Positions 50,345 through 59,664 are shown, counted from the stretch's first letter. The stretch is DNA of 64,000 nt from Microbulbifer rhizosphaerae (GCF_014191725.1 NZ_JACHWZ010000001.1:310001-374000); one strand, 5' to 3'. Numbers and translations: made by a program. Notes: generated by a model from the sequence alone, not told the origin.

Positions 50345-50641
50345 TTATGCTTTATCAATTTCATCATTCCATTGTTCCTCGTAACCAGATCGTTCAAGAT
50401 AGCCGCCGATGGAGTTATAAAGCTTCTCAGTCCAGTATTGGGCGCTGCCTTCGCATGGCAATTCGAGATCGCCTTCGGCAGATTTGTTGACCATTAACCA
50501 GAAGAACTTGCTAAGATGTGTAGCTTCTTCTTTTGAAGATACATATCCCTTATTTATAATGTCTTTAGCCAAAGAATCGCCGATTTCTTCGGCGAGAAAT
50601 AGGGCTACGATTTTCTCTTCGTCGTGCTTGTATTTGATCAT
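50345..50641 (-). CDS. small acidic protein, candidate immunity/antitoxin
   Basis: A 98-residue acidic protein with no recognised domain. It is predicted mostly helical (HDEEKIVALFLAEEIGDSLA, THLSKFFWLMVNKSA). Its ATG overlaps the stop of the upstream gene by four bases (ATGA-type coupling), so the two are made together. The acidic composition and position directly after a Tse2-like gene suggest that it neutralises that protein; this is inference from context. No similarity to the immunity protein Tsi2 is claimed. Codon use is AT-richer than in the core genes. Confidence 0.55.
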   Translation of the reverse strand: MIKYKHDEEKIVALFLAEEIGDSLAKDIINKGYVSSKEEATHLSKFFWLMVNKSAEGDLELPCEGSAQYWTEKLYNSIGGYLERSGYEEQWNDEIDKA

Positions 50642-51129
50642 AGATTCTCTCCGGCATCCTTGATTACGGACATTCTGTCGGCGACCCATCTTAACTTGGC
50701 AACCAATTGGTGAACCAGAATTTTCTCTGTAACGGTGAGCAAATAATGACCTTTCTTTTGGTGGTCCGACTCAAACTTCAGGCCAGGAGGAAGGTCGGCT
50801 TGTTCCAGAACCCAGTAAACATGGATAGGGGACCCCGAGTTGTGTTTTTGCTTCATCTTGTAAACACCCTTCAGGTGTTGCCAATGGGATGAGAAAGAGA
50901 GCCCCATTTGATTGTGAGGGAGAACCCATTTTTCATCCTCGGAGAGCAGCCAATCCTTTTTTCTAACGCCTTGGACTAACTTGTCGCCTTCTTGGACATC
51001 CCGTTTTCGGTAGAGAGTTGGGTGGCTCCAGTTTCTGGTTGGTCTTGCCAGTGCACCTTCAAATTCCTTGATTATTGCTCTTAGGTCGTCCATTGTTTTA
51101 AATTGATGGGCATATTTTTCATTGCTCAT
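50638..51129 (-). CDS. Tse2-like candidate ADP-ribosyltransferase toxin
   Basis: A 163-residue protein. By eye the C-terminal half follows the order of Pseudomonas Tse2: a GLSFSSHWQHLKGVYK segment at about 76-91, comparable to the GTS-V-F segment, then LPPGLKFESDH near 113-123, comparable to IPPDLKVKQD, and GHYLLTVTEKI near 127, comparable to THYTI. Tse2 is a type VI effector with an ADP-ribosyltransferase-like fold, and chromosomal homologues occur as toxin/antitoxin pairs. No type VI genes are in this window, so a stand-alone toxin-antitoxin unit is the better reading. Family assignment is from memory and needs a profile search. Confidence 0.5.
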   Translation of the reverse strand: MSNEKYAHQFKTMDDLRAIIKEFEGALARPTRNWSHPTLYRKRDVQEGDKLVQGVRKKDWLLSEDEKWVLPHNQMGLSFSSHWQHLKGVYKMKQKHNSGSPIHVYWVLEQADLPPGLKFESDHQKKGHYLLTVTEKILVHQLVAKLRWVADRMSVIKDAGENL

Positions 51130-51189
51130 TACTTCCTTGTGTCTCCTTGTTTTGAAGAATTTTTCCAGTTATGCACTTATGGCCGGGAC

Positions 51190-51227
51190 TTTATAATGCA
51201 AAGGATGATCTGCTAGGTGTTCCTAGC
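51190..51227 (-). promoter_or_regulatory. candidate promoter and operator of the toxin-like operon
   Basis: Reading on the minus strand, the perfect palindrome gctagg-aaca-cctagc (51212-51227) lies about 16 bases upstream of TATAAA (51195-51190), some 60 bases before the first start codon. The position overlaps where a -35 element would be, as expected for an autorepressed operon. Confidence 0.45.
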
Positions 51228-51265
51228 TTGGATAATTGGTGTTCGTTCGGCATGGAATACAATCC

Positions 51266-51340
51266 CTATTGTCAAGACTTGACCCCTGAGACTTTTGACC
51301 CCTGAGACTTTGCTATTGTCAAGACTTGACCCCTGAGACT
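51266..51340. repeat. direct repeats downstream of the NACHT gene
   Basis: A 28-base unit starting ctattgtcaagacttgaccc and ending cctgagact occurs at 51266-51293 and 51313-51340, and a partial unit, ttgacccctgagact, lies between them. The array sits 12 bases beyond the NACHT stop codon. Confidence 0.75.
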
Positions 51341-51351
51341 CTTTTTTTGAC

Positions 51352-53133
51352 CTATATTCCAAGCAAATCTTCAATGCTTTTTGTGTGATTTGAATGTTTA
51401 TTTTTTAGAATTTTGTATCCTTGGTATGCGGAACTCAGATACCTACCAGAAAGAAAAGAATCTGACTCAAATAATTCCTTGAGAAGCGGTGAGCGATATG
51501 TAAGCGTCTTAGTTTCGTATTCTATTTTTTCTCCGTTTTCGCCGTATTTTGATGTGATTCTTTCAATGAATTCTTTGTGTTTTTTTATGTCTATTTTATT
51601 TATGATGCCGGATAGGGAAATGGCAAAACCAACTAATTGAGAAATGTTAGAATTAAATCCGCTCCAACTGGCAGATATTGAGTTGTTCTCAATATTGATT
51701 TTGTCGTACGCAATTTTTATATATTTGGCTGTGTGAGTTATCCCTACTGAGTTCTTAACCCCAATTTTTTCAAATAAGTCTGTTAGCTTGGGGACTATAA
51801 GGACTCGCTCAACTAACTCAGAGTTCATTTCTATTAGGAGGTTGACTACATTGTCAGACAAAGAGTTCTTCCAGTATCTGTTAACAAGCTTTTCTTGTAG
51901 TTCTGGAGGGGAAGCTAAGATATGTAAAGCTACAAAATACTCTTGAAATGATCTGTGAGAATACGATATTTCTAGGCCATCCTCTATTAAAAGACAGGCT
52001 GCACTCAAGAGATCATTTAGATAGTCTTCAGCATTGAACTCAATTTTTAGTAGCTCTTTACTTTTTTCTATGTATTTGAGACAGTCAGTCCTGGGCATTT
52101 TGAAAATTCTCTTTTCATATGTCTGAAGTGAGAAAAGAGAAAATATCCTTGAAAAATCTTGAATGTCTAAGCTGGTAAGCCTATTTCGTTTATAACCTCC
52201 CTTGTTTGCGTCGTGTCGTTGGAACAGAGCCTCATATGCTTGATTGTAAAAAATGCTAAGTTTAGATGGGATCTCTGCGTTCTCACCATATGTCAACAAC
52301 ATAATTGAAAGGAGTAAGGGGTTTGAAAGAAATGAACTGTGCTGTTCAAAAAGCCCTGATTTCAGGTTTTCGACAAACTTTGACTTTGTTGACTCATCAA
52401 AAGGAAGCTTCTCGACGAGAGCAATAGCTTTTGCCTTATCCAAAGGCATTGTATTGAGTATAAGTAGCTCGTCTATTCCGTTAAAAGTATCTTCAGGTCT
52501 CGTGGATATAAAGACTGGGCATTTATTATATTTCCTGATAATTGCCGTGATATCTTTGATTAATTGCTTTCTCTGTGTATGGTCAACCTCATCGAAGCCG
52601 TCAAGAAAGAATGAAAAGTGACCTTCTTTCTTTGCTCTTTCGATAAATTCTCCAGACAACTTGAACCCATAGGTATCGAGAATGCTATCTATTAGTTTTG
52701 GGAGGGCTATGCCTTCCGCGTTTATATCCCTTAATTCGATTAGCACTGGCACATAGCTATTTTGTTTAATACAGTCAAGAAACAAATGCCGCATGAGTAC
52801 TGATTTTCCGCTTCCACCTAAGCCACTAATCACGAAATGATGTGATTGGTTTAGACAATCTGAAAATGATGGTGTGTCAAGCTTTACTCTATCCCCATTA
52901 CTAGCTAGTCCCACTGGAATATAGTAGCTGTATAGATCAACTGACCTATCACGAATAAAAAACGATTTTGATTTGGAGTATTTTTGCTCTGTTTTCTTTA
53001 AGTACTCAGAGTAGGCTGTTTTGAGTTTAAGCTTGATTTCCTCATTAAGTTTTCCGTACGTTGAGTTTGCGATATTCCAGATGTTTTCAATGTTTTTAGC
53101 TATAAAATCTGCAACAAACTTTCCTTCGTCCAT
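51352..53133 (-). CDS. NACHT-domain NTPase, bacterial NLR-like
   Basis: A 593-residue STAND NTPase. Residues 1-90 form a helical N-terminal region rich in Lys/Glu. The NACHT core follows: Walker A GLGGSGKS at 104-111, Walker B FFLDGFDEV at 175-183 and the sensor-like VFISTRPED at 207-215. After helical and winged-helix segments (SYSHRSFQEYFVALHIL near 390, as in NACHT proteins), residues about 430-593 form a short C-terminal domain with no repeats. It resembles the compact bNACHT proteins reported to block phage, but sensor and effector activity here are unproven. The gene is about 36-38% GC by eye, far below its neighbours, suggesting transfer. Confidence 0.82.
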   Translation of the reverse strand: MDEGKFVADFIAKNIENIWNIANSTYGKLNEEIKLKLKTAYSEYLKKTEQKYSKSKSFFIRDRSVDLYSYYIPVGLASNGDRVKLDTPSFSDCLNQSHHFVISGLGGSGKSVLMRHLFLDCIKQNSYVPVLIELRDINAEGIALPKLIDSILDTYGFKLSGEFIERAKKEGHFSFFLDGFDEVDHTQRKQLIKDITAIIRKYNKCPVFISTRPEDTFNGIDELLILNTMPLDKAKAIALVEKLPFDESTKSKFVENLKSGLFEQHSSFLSNPLLLSIMLLTYGENAEIPSKLSIFYNQAYEALFQRHDANKGGYKRNRLTSLDIQDFSRIFSLFSLQTYEKRIFKMPRTDCLKYIEKSKELLKIEFNAEDYLNDLLSAACLLIEDGLEISYSHRSFQEYFVALHILASPPELQEKLVNRYWKNSLSDNVVNLLIEMNSELVERVLIVPKLTDLFEKIGVKNSVGITHTAKYIKIAYDKINIENNSISASWSGFNSNISQLVGFAISLSGIINKIDIKKHKEFIERITSKYGENGEKIEYETKTLTYRSPLLKELFESDSFLSGRYLSSAYQGYKILKNKHSNHTKSIEDLLGI

Positions 53134-53300
53134 TTGCTAAATTCCTATGCGAAATCTAATTTTAGTCATAACAGTCTATTCGCAGGCGTATGCAAATATG
53201 AATGTTTATATGTAGTAACGTGTGTCCATATATACTCACACCGTTATAATCGAAAAGCAATCGCGGGTTGCGGCCAGCTCCAGAGCTGATGCTCGATCAC

Positions 53301-53326
53301 AAAAAAAGCGGGCTCTCGCCCGCTTT
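53301..53326 (-). terminator. Rho-independent terminator of nrdB
   Basis: On the minus strand aaagcgggc, a four-base loop and gcccgcttttttt: a nine-base stem followed by seven Ts, about 65 bases beyond the nrdB stop. Confidence 0.88.
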
Positions 53327-53389
53327 AAATACCTCTCTTCCTGTGAGCGACTACATTTCCTTATATAGTAATTCGCTACCGGTAGGCAC

Positions 53390-54691
53390 TTACCACTGCA
53401 GTGCACCACCTGTCTGGTATTCAATCACCCGCGTCTCAAAGAAGTTCTTCTCCTTGCGCAGGTCCATAATCTCCGACATCCAGGGGAAGGGGTTCTGGGC
53501 GCCGGGGAATTGTTCTTTCAGGCCCAGCTGGACCAGGCGGCGGTTGGCGATAAAGTGGAGGTATTCCTCCATCATGTTCGCGTTCATGCCCAGTACGCCG
53601 CGGGGCATGGTGTCGCGGGCGTAGGCCACTTCCAGTTCCATGCCTTCCAGGATCATCTGGGTCACTTCCTGTTGGAACTCGGCGGTCCACAGGTGGGGGT
53701 TTTCCAGTTTGATCTGGTTGATCACGTCGATGCCGAAGTTCAGGTGCATGGACTCGTCGCGCAGGATGTACTGGAACTGCTCGGCGACACCGGTCATCTT
53801 GTTGCGGCGGCCCATGGACAGGATCTGGCTGAAGCCGCAGTAGAAGAAGATGCCCTCGGTGACCGCGTAGAAGGCGATCAGGTTGCGCAGCAGCTCCTGG
53901 TCCTTCTCGGTGGTGCCGGTCTGGAAGTTGGGGTTGCTGATGCCGCTGGTGTGCGCGAGACTCCAGGCGGCTTTCTTGGCCACGCTGGGGACTTCGCGAT
54001 ACATGTTGAACACCTCGCCCTCGTCCATGCCGAGGGACTCTACGCAGTATTGATAGGCATGGGTGTGGATGGCTTCCTCGAAGGACTGGCGCAGTATGTA
54101 CTGGCGACACTCCGGGTTGGTGATATGGCGGTAGATGGCCAGCACCAGGTTGTTGGCTACCAGGGAGTCGGCGGTGGAGAAGTAGCCCAGGGAGTATTCC
54201 ACGATGCGGCGCTCGTCCGCGGTCAGACCTTCGGGGTCTTTCCACATGGAGACGTCTTTGTTCATGTTTACTTCCTGGGGCATCCAGTGGTTGGCGCAGC
54301 CGTCCAGGTATTTCTGCCAGGCCCAGTCGTACTTGAAGGGCACCAGCTGGTTGAGGTCGGCGCGGCAGTTGATGATGCGTTTCTCATCCACTTCGATGCG
54401 CGCGGCGCCCATTTCCAGCTCTTCCAGGCCCGGGGCCGGGTCCAGGTTGGCTACGGCGGCCCGCGCGGCTTCCACGGCGGAGGAGGGGGGCGTGGAGGAG
54501 CCCCCTGTGGAGTTGCTGCTTTGGGCCGCGGGCGACGCCGGAGCGCTGGATGCGTAGGACGCGCTTGGCTCTGTTACTTCTTTTTGCAGCGTCTCCGGCG
54601 TCGGTCGCGGTTCGGTTGCCTTCTGTTGTTTGCCGCTGAAGGCTCTCTTGGAAGTTTGGGGCTGTGTGTCGAAGTCATCCCAGCTCAGCAT
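53390..54691 (-). CDS. nrdB: class Ia ribonucleotide reductase beta subunit
   Basis: A 433-residue radical-generating subunit. The ATG at 54691 starts [10 protein letters not shown]. Residues about 15-90 are a Ser/Pro/Ala/Thr-rich, probably disordered extension. The ferritin-like core follows: [18 protein letters not shown] near residue 195 with metal-binding Glu/His and the tyrosyl radical region, then EGIFFYCGF and [11 protein letters not shown] near 300. The C-terminus ends [12 protein letters not shown], the peptide that docks on NrdA. Length exceeds that of the E. coli protein (376 aa) because of the extension. nrdA lies upstream on the same strand. Confidence 0.95.
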   Translation of the reverse strand: MLSWDDFDTQPQTSKRAFSGKQQKATEPRPTPETLQKEVTEPSASYASSAPASPAAQSSNSTGGSSTPPSSAVEAARAAVANLDPAPGLEELEMGAARIEVDEKRIINCRADLNQLVPFKYDWAWQKYLDGCANHWMPQEVNMNKDVSMWKDPEGLTADERRIVEYSLGYFSTADSLVANNLVLAIYRHITNPECRQYILRQSFEEAIHTHAYQYCVESLGMDEGEVFNMYREVPSVAKKAAWSLAHTSGISNPNFQTGTTEKDQELLRNLIAFYAVTEGIFFYCGFSQILSMGRRNKMTGVAEQFQYILRDESMHLNFGIDVINQIKLENPHLWTAEFQQEVTQMILEGMELEVAYARDTMPRGVLGMNANMMEEYLHFIANRRLVQLGLKEQFPGAQNPFPWMSEIMDLRKEKNFFETRVIEYQTGGALQW

Positions 54692-54751
54692 AGTTGGCCT
54701 TTTGATCCGTCTTTTCTGTCGGTGTGTGTCTGGTTCGGTCTTTTGATTTTG

Positions 54752-54905
54752 GCCGGCGTTCGCCGACTTGCGGAGCTGGAGCTCCGCGTTCCCAGGGCCG
54801 GCTTTCGCCGGCTTGCCGAGCTGGAGCTCGGCGTTCCCAGGGGGGGCTGTACCGCCGTTTTTGCCGAGTTGGGCTCGGCGCTCCCGGGTCGCGGCCCGCT
54901 CCGGC
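54752..54905. repeat. tandem family B hairpin units
   Basis: Three head-to-tail units share the layout gccg-ttgc-gagctggagctc-gcgttcccagg: about 54752-54801 (cggagctggagctccg), 54802-54845 (ccgagctggagctcgg) and 54860-54905 (ccgagttgggctcgg, degenerate). Single units occur at 11690, 15370, 26885 and 38636. Confidence 0.7.
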
Positions 54906-55033
54906 TCTGTCACTGCTCGAGCCGGGCGGGTGCGAGTGGTCTTGGCCGCGCTTGCGCGGTCGCGACGCTCTCCCCCGAGAGTTCTTTTTTGCGGGCCTAT
55001 TGGTATTGGTCCGCGGTCTTTGCTCTCCCCCGG

Positions 55034-55059
55034 CCCCTCTCCCATAAATGGGAGAGGGG
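55034..55059. repeat. cccctctccc/gggagagggg hairpin
   Basis: Perfect ten-base arms around a six-base ataaat loop. It matches the lpdA-sucC hairpin type at 13244-13286 and lies just upstream of nothing but the nrdA stop codon, where it may protect the mRNA. Confidence 0.65.
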
Positions 55060-55071
55060 AGGGAAAGGCTT

Positions 55072-57972
55072 TTACTGGCAGGCCTCGCAGTCCGGGTCGT
55101 CCAGGGAGCAGGCCTTGGGTACTTCCGCCGGCGCGGGCGCTGCCGCTACCGGGGCGCTGGCTCCCGAGCTCACTGCGTTCAGGTTGCCGGTGTTCACGGT
55201 GGATTTTTCCGTGCTGGTGGCGGCCAGGGCGCGCAGGTAGTAGGTGGTCTTGAGGCCGCGGTACCAGGCCATGCGATAGGTCAGGTCCAGCTTTTTGCCG
55301 TCGGCGCCGGCGATGTACAGGTTCAGCGACTGCGCCTGGTCGATCCACTTCTGGCGGCGGCTGGCGGCATCGACGATCCAGCGCGGCTCCACTTCGAAGG
55401 CGGTGGCGTACTTGGCTTTCAGTTCCGCCGGCACGCGATCGATCTTCTGCACCGAGCCCTCGTAGTATTTCAGGTCGTTGACCATCACTTTGTCCCACAG
55501 GCCCAGGGCTTTCAGGTCGTGCACCAGGTAGGGGTTAACCACGGTGAACTCGCCGGACAGGTTCGATTTTACATACAGGTTCTGGTATGTGGGCTCGATG
55601 GACTGGGAGACTCCGGTGATATTGGCGATGGTGGCGGTGGGCGCGATCGCCATCACGTTGGAGTTGCGCATGCCCTGTTTTTTCACTTTTGCGCGCAGGC
55701 TGTCCCAGTCCTGGCTTGCGCTGGTGTCCTGTTCGATAAATTGCTCGCCGCGCTGCTCCGCCAGGACCTTAATGGAGTCCAGCGGCAGTATGCCCTTGCT
55801 CCACAGGGAGCCTTCATAGCTCTGGTACTTGCCGCGCTCTGCGGCCAGGTCGCTGGAGGCGGAGATGGCCTGGTAGCTGATCGCCTCCATGGTGGTGTCG
55901 GCGAAGGCTACAGCTTCGTCGCTGGCGTAGGAGATGCCGGCCTTGTAGAGCGCGTCCTGGAAGCCCATCAGGCCCAGGCCCACCGGGCGGTGGCGCATGT
56001 TGGACTGGCGCGCGGTTTCGACGGAGTAGTAGTTGATGTCGATCACGTTATCCAGCATGCGCACGGCGGTCTTCACGGTGCGCGCCAGCTTTTCCTGATC
56101 GAGTTTATTGTCTTCGATATGCTGGGCCAGGTTTACGGAGCCCAGGTTGCACACGGCGATTTCGTCGTTGGCCCGGGTGTTCAGGGTGATCTCGGTGCAC
56201 AGATTGGAGGAGTGCACCACGCCCACGTGCTGCTGCGGGCTGCGCAGGTTACAGGCGTCCTTGAAAGTGATCCAGGGGTGGCCGGTCTCGAACAGCATGC
56301 CCAGCATCTTGCGCCACAGGTCCACCGCGCGCACTTTCTTGTGCAGCTTCAGCTTGCCTTCGGCGACCAGTTGCTCGTAGTGGGTGTAGCGCTCCTCGAA
56401 GGCGGTACCGAACAGGTCGTGCAGGTCCGGGGTGTCGCTGGGGGAGAAGAGGGTCCACTCCTTGTCTTCGAAGACGCGCTTCATAAACAGGTCCGGCACC
56501 CAGTTGGCGGTGTTCATGTCGTGGGTGCGGCGGCGGTCGTCGCCGGTGTTCTTGCGCAGTTCGAGGAACTCCTCGATATCCAGGTGCCAGGTCTCCAGGT
56601 AGGCGCAGACCGCGCCCTTGCGCTTGCCGCCCTGGTTTACCGCCACCGCGGTGTCGTTGGCCACTTTCAAAAACGGCACCACGCCCTGGGATTTGCCGTT
56701 GGTGCCCTTGATGTAGGCGCCGAGGCTGCGCACCGGGGTCCAGTCGTTGCCCAGGCCGCCGGCCCATTTGGAGAGCATGGCGTTGTCGCGAATGGCGCCG
56801 TAGATGCCCTCCAGGTCGTCCGGCACCGTGGTGAGGTAGCAGGAGGACAGCTGCGGGCGAAGGGTGCCGGCGTTGAACAGGGTGGGCGTGGAGCTCATGT
56901 AGTCGAAGGAGCTCAGCAGGTTGTAGAACTCGATTGCGCGCCCGTTGGGGTCATCTTCATTGATGGCGAGACCCATGGCGACGCGCATAAAGAAGATCTG
57001 CGGCAGCTCGAAACGGATTTCGTCTGAGTGCAGGAAGTAGCGATCGTACAGGGTCTGCAGGCCCAGGTAGCTGAACAGGTGATCGCGCTCGCCTTTCAGG
57101 GCTTCGCCCAGTTGCGCCAGATCGAAGGTGGCCAGCGCCGGGTCCAGCAGTTCCAGCTCGATACCCTTTTGCACATAGGCTTCCAGGGCTTTGCCGTAGA
57201 GGGTTTCCATCTCGTGCTGGGTGGCGCGCTCGGCGACGCCGAGGAAGCGCAATGCCTCGGCGCGGAGCTTGTCCAGCAGCAGGCAGGCGGTGGCGTAGGT
57301 GTAGTTGGGTTCCTGCTCGACCATGGTGCGCGCGGTGATCACCAGCGCGGTGTTGATATCGGTTTCGGAGACGCCGTCGTAGAGGTTCTTCAGCGCTTCG
57401 GAGAGGATCGCCTCGCCGTCCACGTCCTTCAGGCCTTCGCAGGCCTCGCTCACCACGGTACGCAGGCGCTCCATGTCCAGCGGAACCAGGGTGCCGTCTT
57501 CCATCTTGACGCGGATGCTGGGGTGGGCCTCCGCGACGGCTTTGTGCTGGCCCTTCTCCGCGCGCAGGCGGGCGTGTTCCTCGCGGTAGAGCACGTAGTC
57601 GCGGGCGATCTTGTGCTCGCCGGAGCGCATCAGCGCCAGTTCCACCTGGTCCTGAATCTCCTCGATATGGATGGTGCCACCGGAGGGCATGCGGCGCTGG
57701 AAGGTGGCGCTGATCTGCGCCACCAGGTCGCCCACCTGCTCGTGGATGCGGCTGGAGGCCGCGGCGGTACCGCCCTCGACGGCGAGGAAGGCCTTGGTGA
57801 CCGCAACGGAAATTTTGCTGTCGTCGTAGGGCACTACGGTACCGTTGCGCTTGATGACGCGAATCTGTCCCGGTGCGGTTGCGGCCAGGGTGGTGTTGCC
57901 GCCGGTCTGCTCTCTGGTTGTAGCTGTTTTTTCCGTAGGCACGGATTGAGAGCGCCCTGTCTCTGTGTGCAT
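55072..57972 (-). CDS. nrdA: class Ia ribonucleotide reductase alpha subunit, two ATP-cones
   Basis: A 966-residue catalytic subunit that reduces ribonucleoside diphosphates. The ATG at 57972 follows GGAG and gives MHTETGRSQ; the frame is open further upstream without coding character. Two ATP-cone domains stand in a row: [18 protein letters not shown] near residue 37 and [14 protein letters not shown] near 155, explaining the extra length over E. coli NrdA (761 aa). The barrel includes [25 protein letters not shown] and [11 protein letters not shown]. The tail ends DPDCEACQ, the redox pair that accepts electrons from thioredoxin or glutaredoxin. Confidence 0.95.
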   Translation of the reverse strand: MHTETGRSQSVPTEKTATTREQTGGNTTLAATAPGQIRVIKRNGTVVPYDDSKISVAVTKAFLAVEGGTAAASSRIHEQVGDLVAQISATFQRRMPSGGTIHIEEIQDQVELALMRSGEHKIARDYVLYREEHARLRAEKGQHKAVAEAHPSIRVKMEDGTLVPLDMERLRTVVSEACEGLKDVDGEAILSEALKNLYDGVSETDINTALVITARTMVEQEPNYTYATACLLLDKLRAEALRFLGVAERATQHEMETLYGKALEAYVQKGIELELLDPALATFDLAQLGEALKGERDHLFSYLGLQTLYDRYFLHSDEIRFELPQIFFMRVAMGLAINEDDPNGRAIEFYNLLSSFDYMSSTPTLFNAGTLRPQLSSCYLTTVPDDLEGIYGAIRDNAMLSKWAGGLGNDWTPVRSLGAYIKGTNGKSQGVVPFLKVANDTAVAVNQGGKRKGAVCAYLETWHLDIEEFLELRKNTGDDRRRTHDMNTANWVPDLFMKRVFEDKEWTLFSPSDTPDLHDLFGTAFEERYTHYEQLVAEGKLKLHKKVRAVDLWRKMLGMLFETGHPWITFKDACNLRSPQQHVGVVHSSNLCTEITLNTRANDEIAVCNLGSVNLAQHIEDNKLDQEKLARTVKTAVRMLDNVIDINYYSVETARQSNMRHRPVGLGLMGFQDALYKAGISYASDEAVAFADTTMEAISYQAISASSDLAAERGKYQSYEGSLWSKGILPLDSIKVLAEQRGEQFIEQDTSASQDWDSLRAKVKKQGMRNSNVMAIAPTATIANITGVSQSIEPTYQNLYVKSNLSGEFTVVNPYLVHDLKALGLWDKVMVNDLKYYEGSVQKIDRVPAELKAKYATAFEVEPRWIVDAASRRQKWIDQAQSLNLYIAGADGKKLDLTYRMAWYRGLKTTYYLRALAATSTEKSTVNTGNLNAVSSGASAPVAAAPAPAEVPKACSLDDPDCEACQ

Positions 57973-58280
57973 GAATTTCTCCGCGTGTATGTACTGTTTT
58001 TCCGCTTCTGTCCGCTCGGACAGCACCCTCGAAGGGGGATATTGGGCGGTAACGGGTCCCTCGTTTTTCCCTTCCGGCAGCCCTCCGGGCCCCGGGGTGG
58101 GAACAGGCCGCTTTGCCGGGCGCCCCCCGGTTGGGGGCCTCCGGGTGCCTGCGGCGGATAGTCCATTCCGCCTGGTTACCTCTGATTTGCTTTTGGAAAA
58201 CTGTGCCTGACTGGTGCACCGCAATGGCGGCGCCGGGGTCGGAATCGGCCCCCGTCGGCTAGGGGCTGTACCTGGGGTGC

Positions 58281-58298
58281 ACCCCAATATATTGGGGT
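58281..58298. promoter_or_regulatory. candidate NrdR box
   Basis: The perfect 18-base palindrome accccaatatattggggt resembles NrdR boxes (ACAC-ATATAT-GTGT type centre) and lies about 310 bases upstream of nrdA. NrdR boxes usually come in pairs about 30 bases apart; no clear partner was found, which lowers confidence. Confidence 0.45.
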
Positions 58299-58368
58299 TG
58301 CGTCTCGACTGACCAACAAGATAATGCGATAGAGGGGCTATTTCAAGGCGAATAACTTCGTAGTTTGC

Positions 58369-58377
58369 TGTGGATAA
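58369..58377 (-). promoter_or_regulatory. DnaA box upstream of nrdA
   Basis: The minus strand reads TTATCCACA, the consensus DnaA site, 70 bases from the palindrome above. E. coli nrdAB is known to be controlled by DnaA, so the site may link deoxynucleotide supply to replication. A single nine-base match can occur by chance. Confidence 0.4.
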
Positions 58378-58704
58378 TTTGTGGGTAGCGGGGTAATTGT
58401 CAGTGGCCACTTTCGTGCCAGCCCCCGCAATTACTGGGGATGGTTAAAGCCTGTACAGCGGTTTTTAATCCGGGGAGGGTTTTAAGAATTTTTTTTAATA
58501 GTAAGTGCGCGCTAAATTAACCGTGGCAATAACTGTTTCGGTTTGTTTAGTCTTTGAGCAAAGTGGTACTCGGCCGGCGAATCTTCTGGCGTTTCTTTAA
58601 TCATTGTGCGTTGTTTAGCCAGCAACCGACCGCGGCTGGCGATCACCCCTACAGGAGAAGTTTTACAGTATCGTGTAGGTGCTCTGCTTCAAACCAGCTG
58701 TTGA

Positions 58705-58735
58705 CTCGCCATACCGGCCGAGCCGGTATGGCGAG
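58705..58735. terminator. hairpin downstream of argF
   Basis: Perfect 14-base arms ctcgccataccggc and gccggtatggcgag around a three-base loop, 18 bases after the argF stop. No T tract on the minus strand, so it may act with Rho or as an mRNA stabiliser. Confidence 0.6.
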
Positions 58736-58752
58736 GGTATGGGCTGCCCGGG

Positions 58753-59664
58753 TCAACCGCTGTGTTCCTGCAGGAACTCCATCAGCGCCTTCTGCGCGTG
58801 CAGGCGGTTCTCCGCCTCGTCCCAGACCACGGAAATGCCGTCGTCCTCCAGCAGTTCTCCGCTCACTTCCTCGCCGCGGTGGGCGGGCAGGCAGTGCATG
58901 AATACGGCGCCGTTGTTGGCGTGACTCATCAGGTCGTGGTCGACCAGGAAGCTCTGGAAGGCGCGTTTGCGCTCCTGCTGCTCGGTTTCCTGGCCCATGG
59001 AGGCCCAGACGTCGGTGGCCACCCAGTCGGCGCCGCGCACCGCGTCCGCGGGTTTGCGCACAATGCTCACCCTGTCGCCGGCGGCGGCGACTATGGCCTC
59101 GTCCGGCTCGTAACCCTCGGGGCAGGCGATACGCAGCTCGAAGTCGCACCGGCGCGCGGCGTTGATGTAGGAGTGGCACATGTTGTTGCCGTCGCCCACC
59201 CAGGCCACCACCTTGCCCCGGGGGCTGCCGCGGTGCTCCACATAGGTCTGGATGTCCGCGAGCAGTTGGCAGGGGTGGTAGCTATCGGACAGGGCGTTGA
59301 TCACCGGTACCTGGCTGTACTGGGCGAAGCGCTCCAGTACGTTGTGGCCGAAGGTGCGGATCATCACCATATCCACCATGCGCGAGATGACCCGCGCGCT
59401 GTCCTCGATGGGCTCGCCGCGGCCCAACTGGGTGTCGCGGGGGGACAGGAAGATGGCGCTGCCGCCCATCTGCGCCATGCCTGCCTCGAAGGACACCCGG
59501 GTGCGGGTGGAGGATTTCTCGAAGATCATCCCCAGTACCTTATCGCGGAAGGGCTCGGTGGCGATGCCTTGGGCGCGCAGGGCTTTCAGTTCGATGGCGC
59601 GCTCGATAACGCCGTTGAGCTCATCCCCGGACAGGTCCAGCAGGGTGAGAAAGTGTCTGGCCAT
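58753..59664 (-). CDS. argF: ornithine carbamoyltransferase
   Basis: A 303-residue enzyme that makes citrulline from ornithine and carbamoyl phosphate in arginine synthesis. The carbamoyl-phosphate loop [11 protein letters not shown] is at about residues 49-59, HPCQLLAD near 131, and the ornithine-binding DVWASMGQE near 219 and [12 protein letters not shown] near 259. The tail [13 protein letters not shown] is usual. Length fits the catabolic/anabolic small OTC size. It follows argD by 19 bases on the same strand, forming an argDF operon. Confidence 0.96.
   Translation of the reverse strand: MARHFLTLLDLSGDELNGVIERAIELKALRAQGIATEPFRDKVLGMIFEKSSTRTRVSFEAGMAQMGGSAIFLSPRDTQLGRGEPIEDSARVISRMVDMVMIRTFGHNVLERFAQYSQVPVINALSDSYHPCQLLADIQTYVEHRGSPRGKVVAWVGDGNNMCHSYINAARRCDFELRIACPEGYEPDEAIVAAAGDRVSIVRKPADAVRGADWVATDVWASMGQETEQQERKRAFQSFLVDHDLMSHANNGAVFMHCLPAHRGEEVSGELLEDDGISVVWDEAENRLHAQKALMEFLQEHSG

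Larger units (their letters stand above)
54692..55071. other. long nrdA-nrdB spacer filled with repeats
   Basis: A 380-base spacer between two genes that usually lie close together. It contains the B-type repeat array (54752-54900) and a hairpin at 55034-55059. No gene is seen in it. Confidence 0.6.
57973..58752. other. nrdA upstream region
   Basis: A 780-base stretch between nrdA and argF without a credible gene. It contains the palindrome at 58281-58298, a DnaA-box match at 58369-58377 and the hairpin at 58705-58735 near the argF end. Confidence 0.55.

Noticed and set aside
51266..51340. Possible CRISPR array
   Set aside because: Only two full units plus a partial one, with no regular spacers and no cas genes nearby.
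53236..53424. Small minus-strand open frame before nrdB's terminator
   Set aside because: It overlaps the nrdB 3' end and the terminator, and its translation is Arg/Cys-rich without a start context.
55048..57027. 659-codon plus-strand open frame antisense to nrdA
   Set aside because: No motif, and the opposite strand encodes an intact NrdA.
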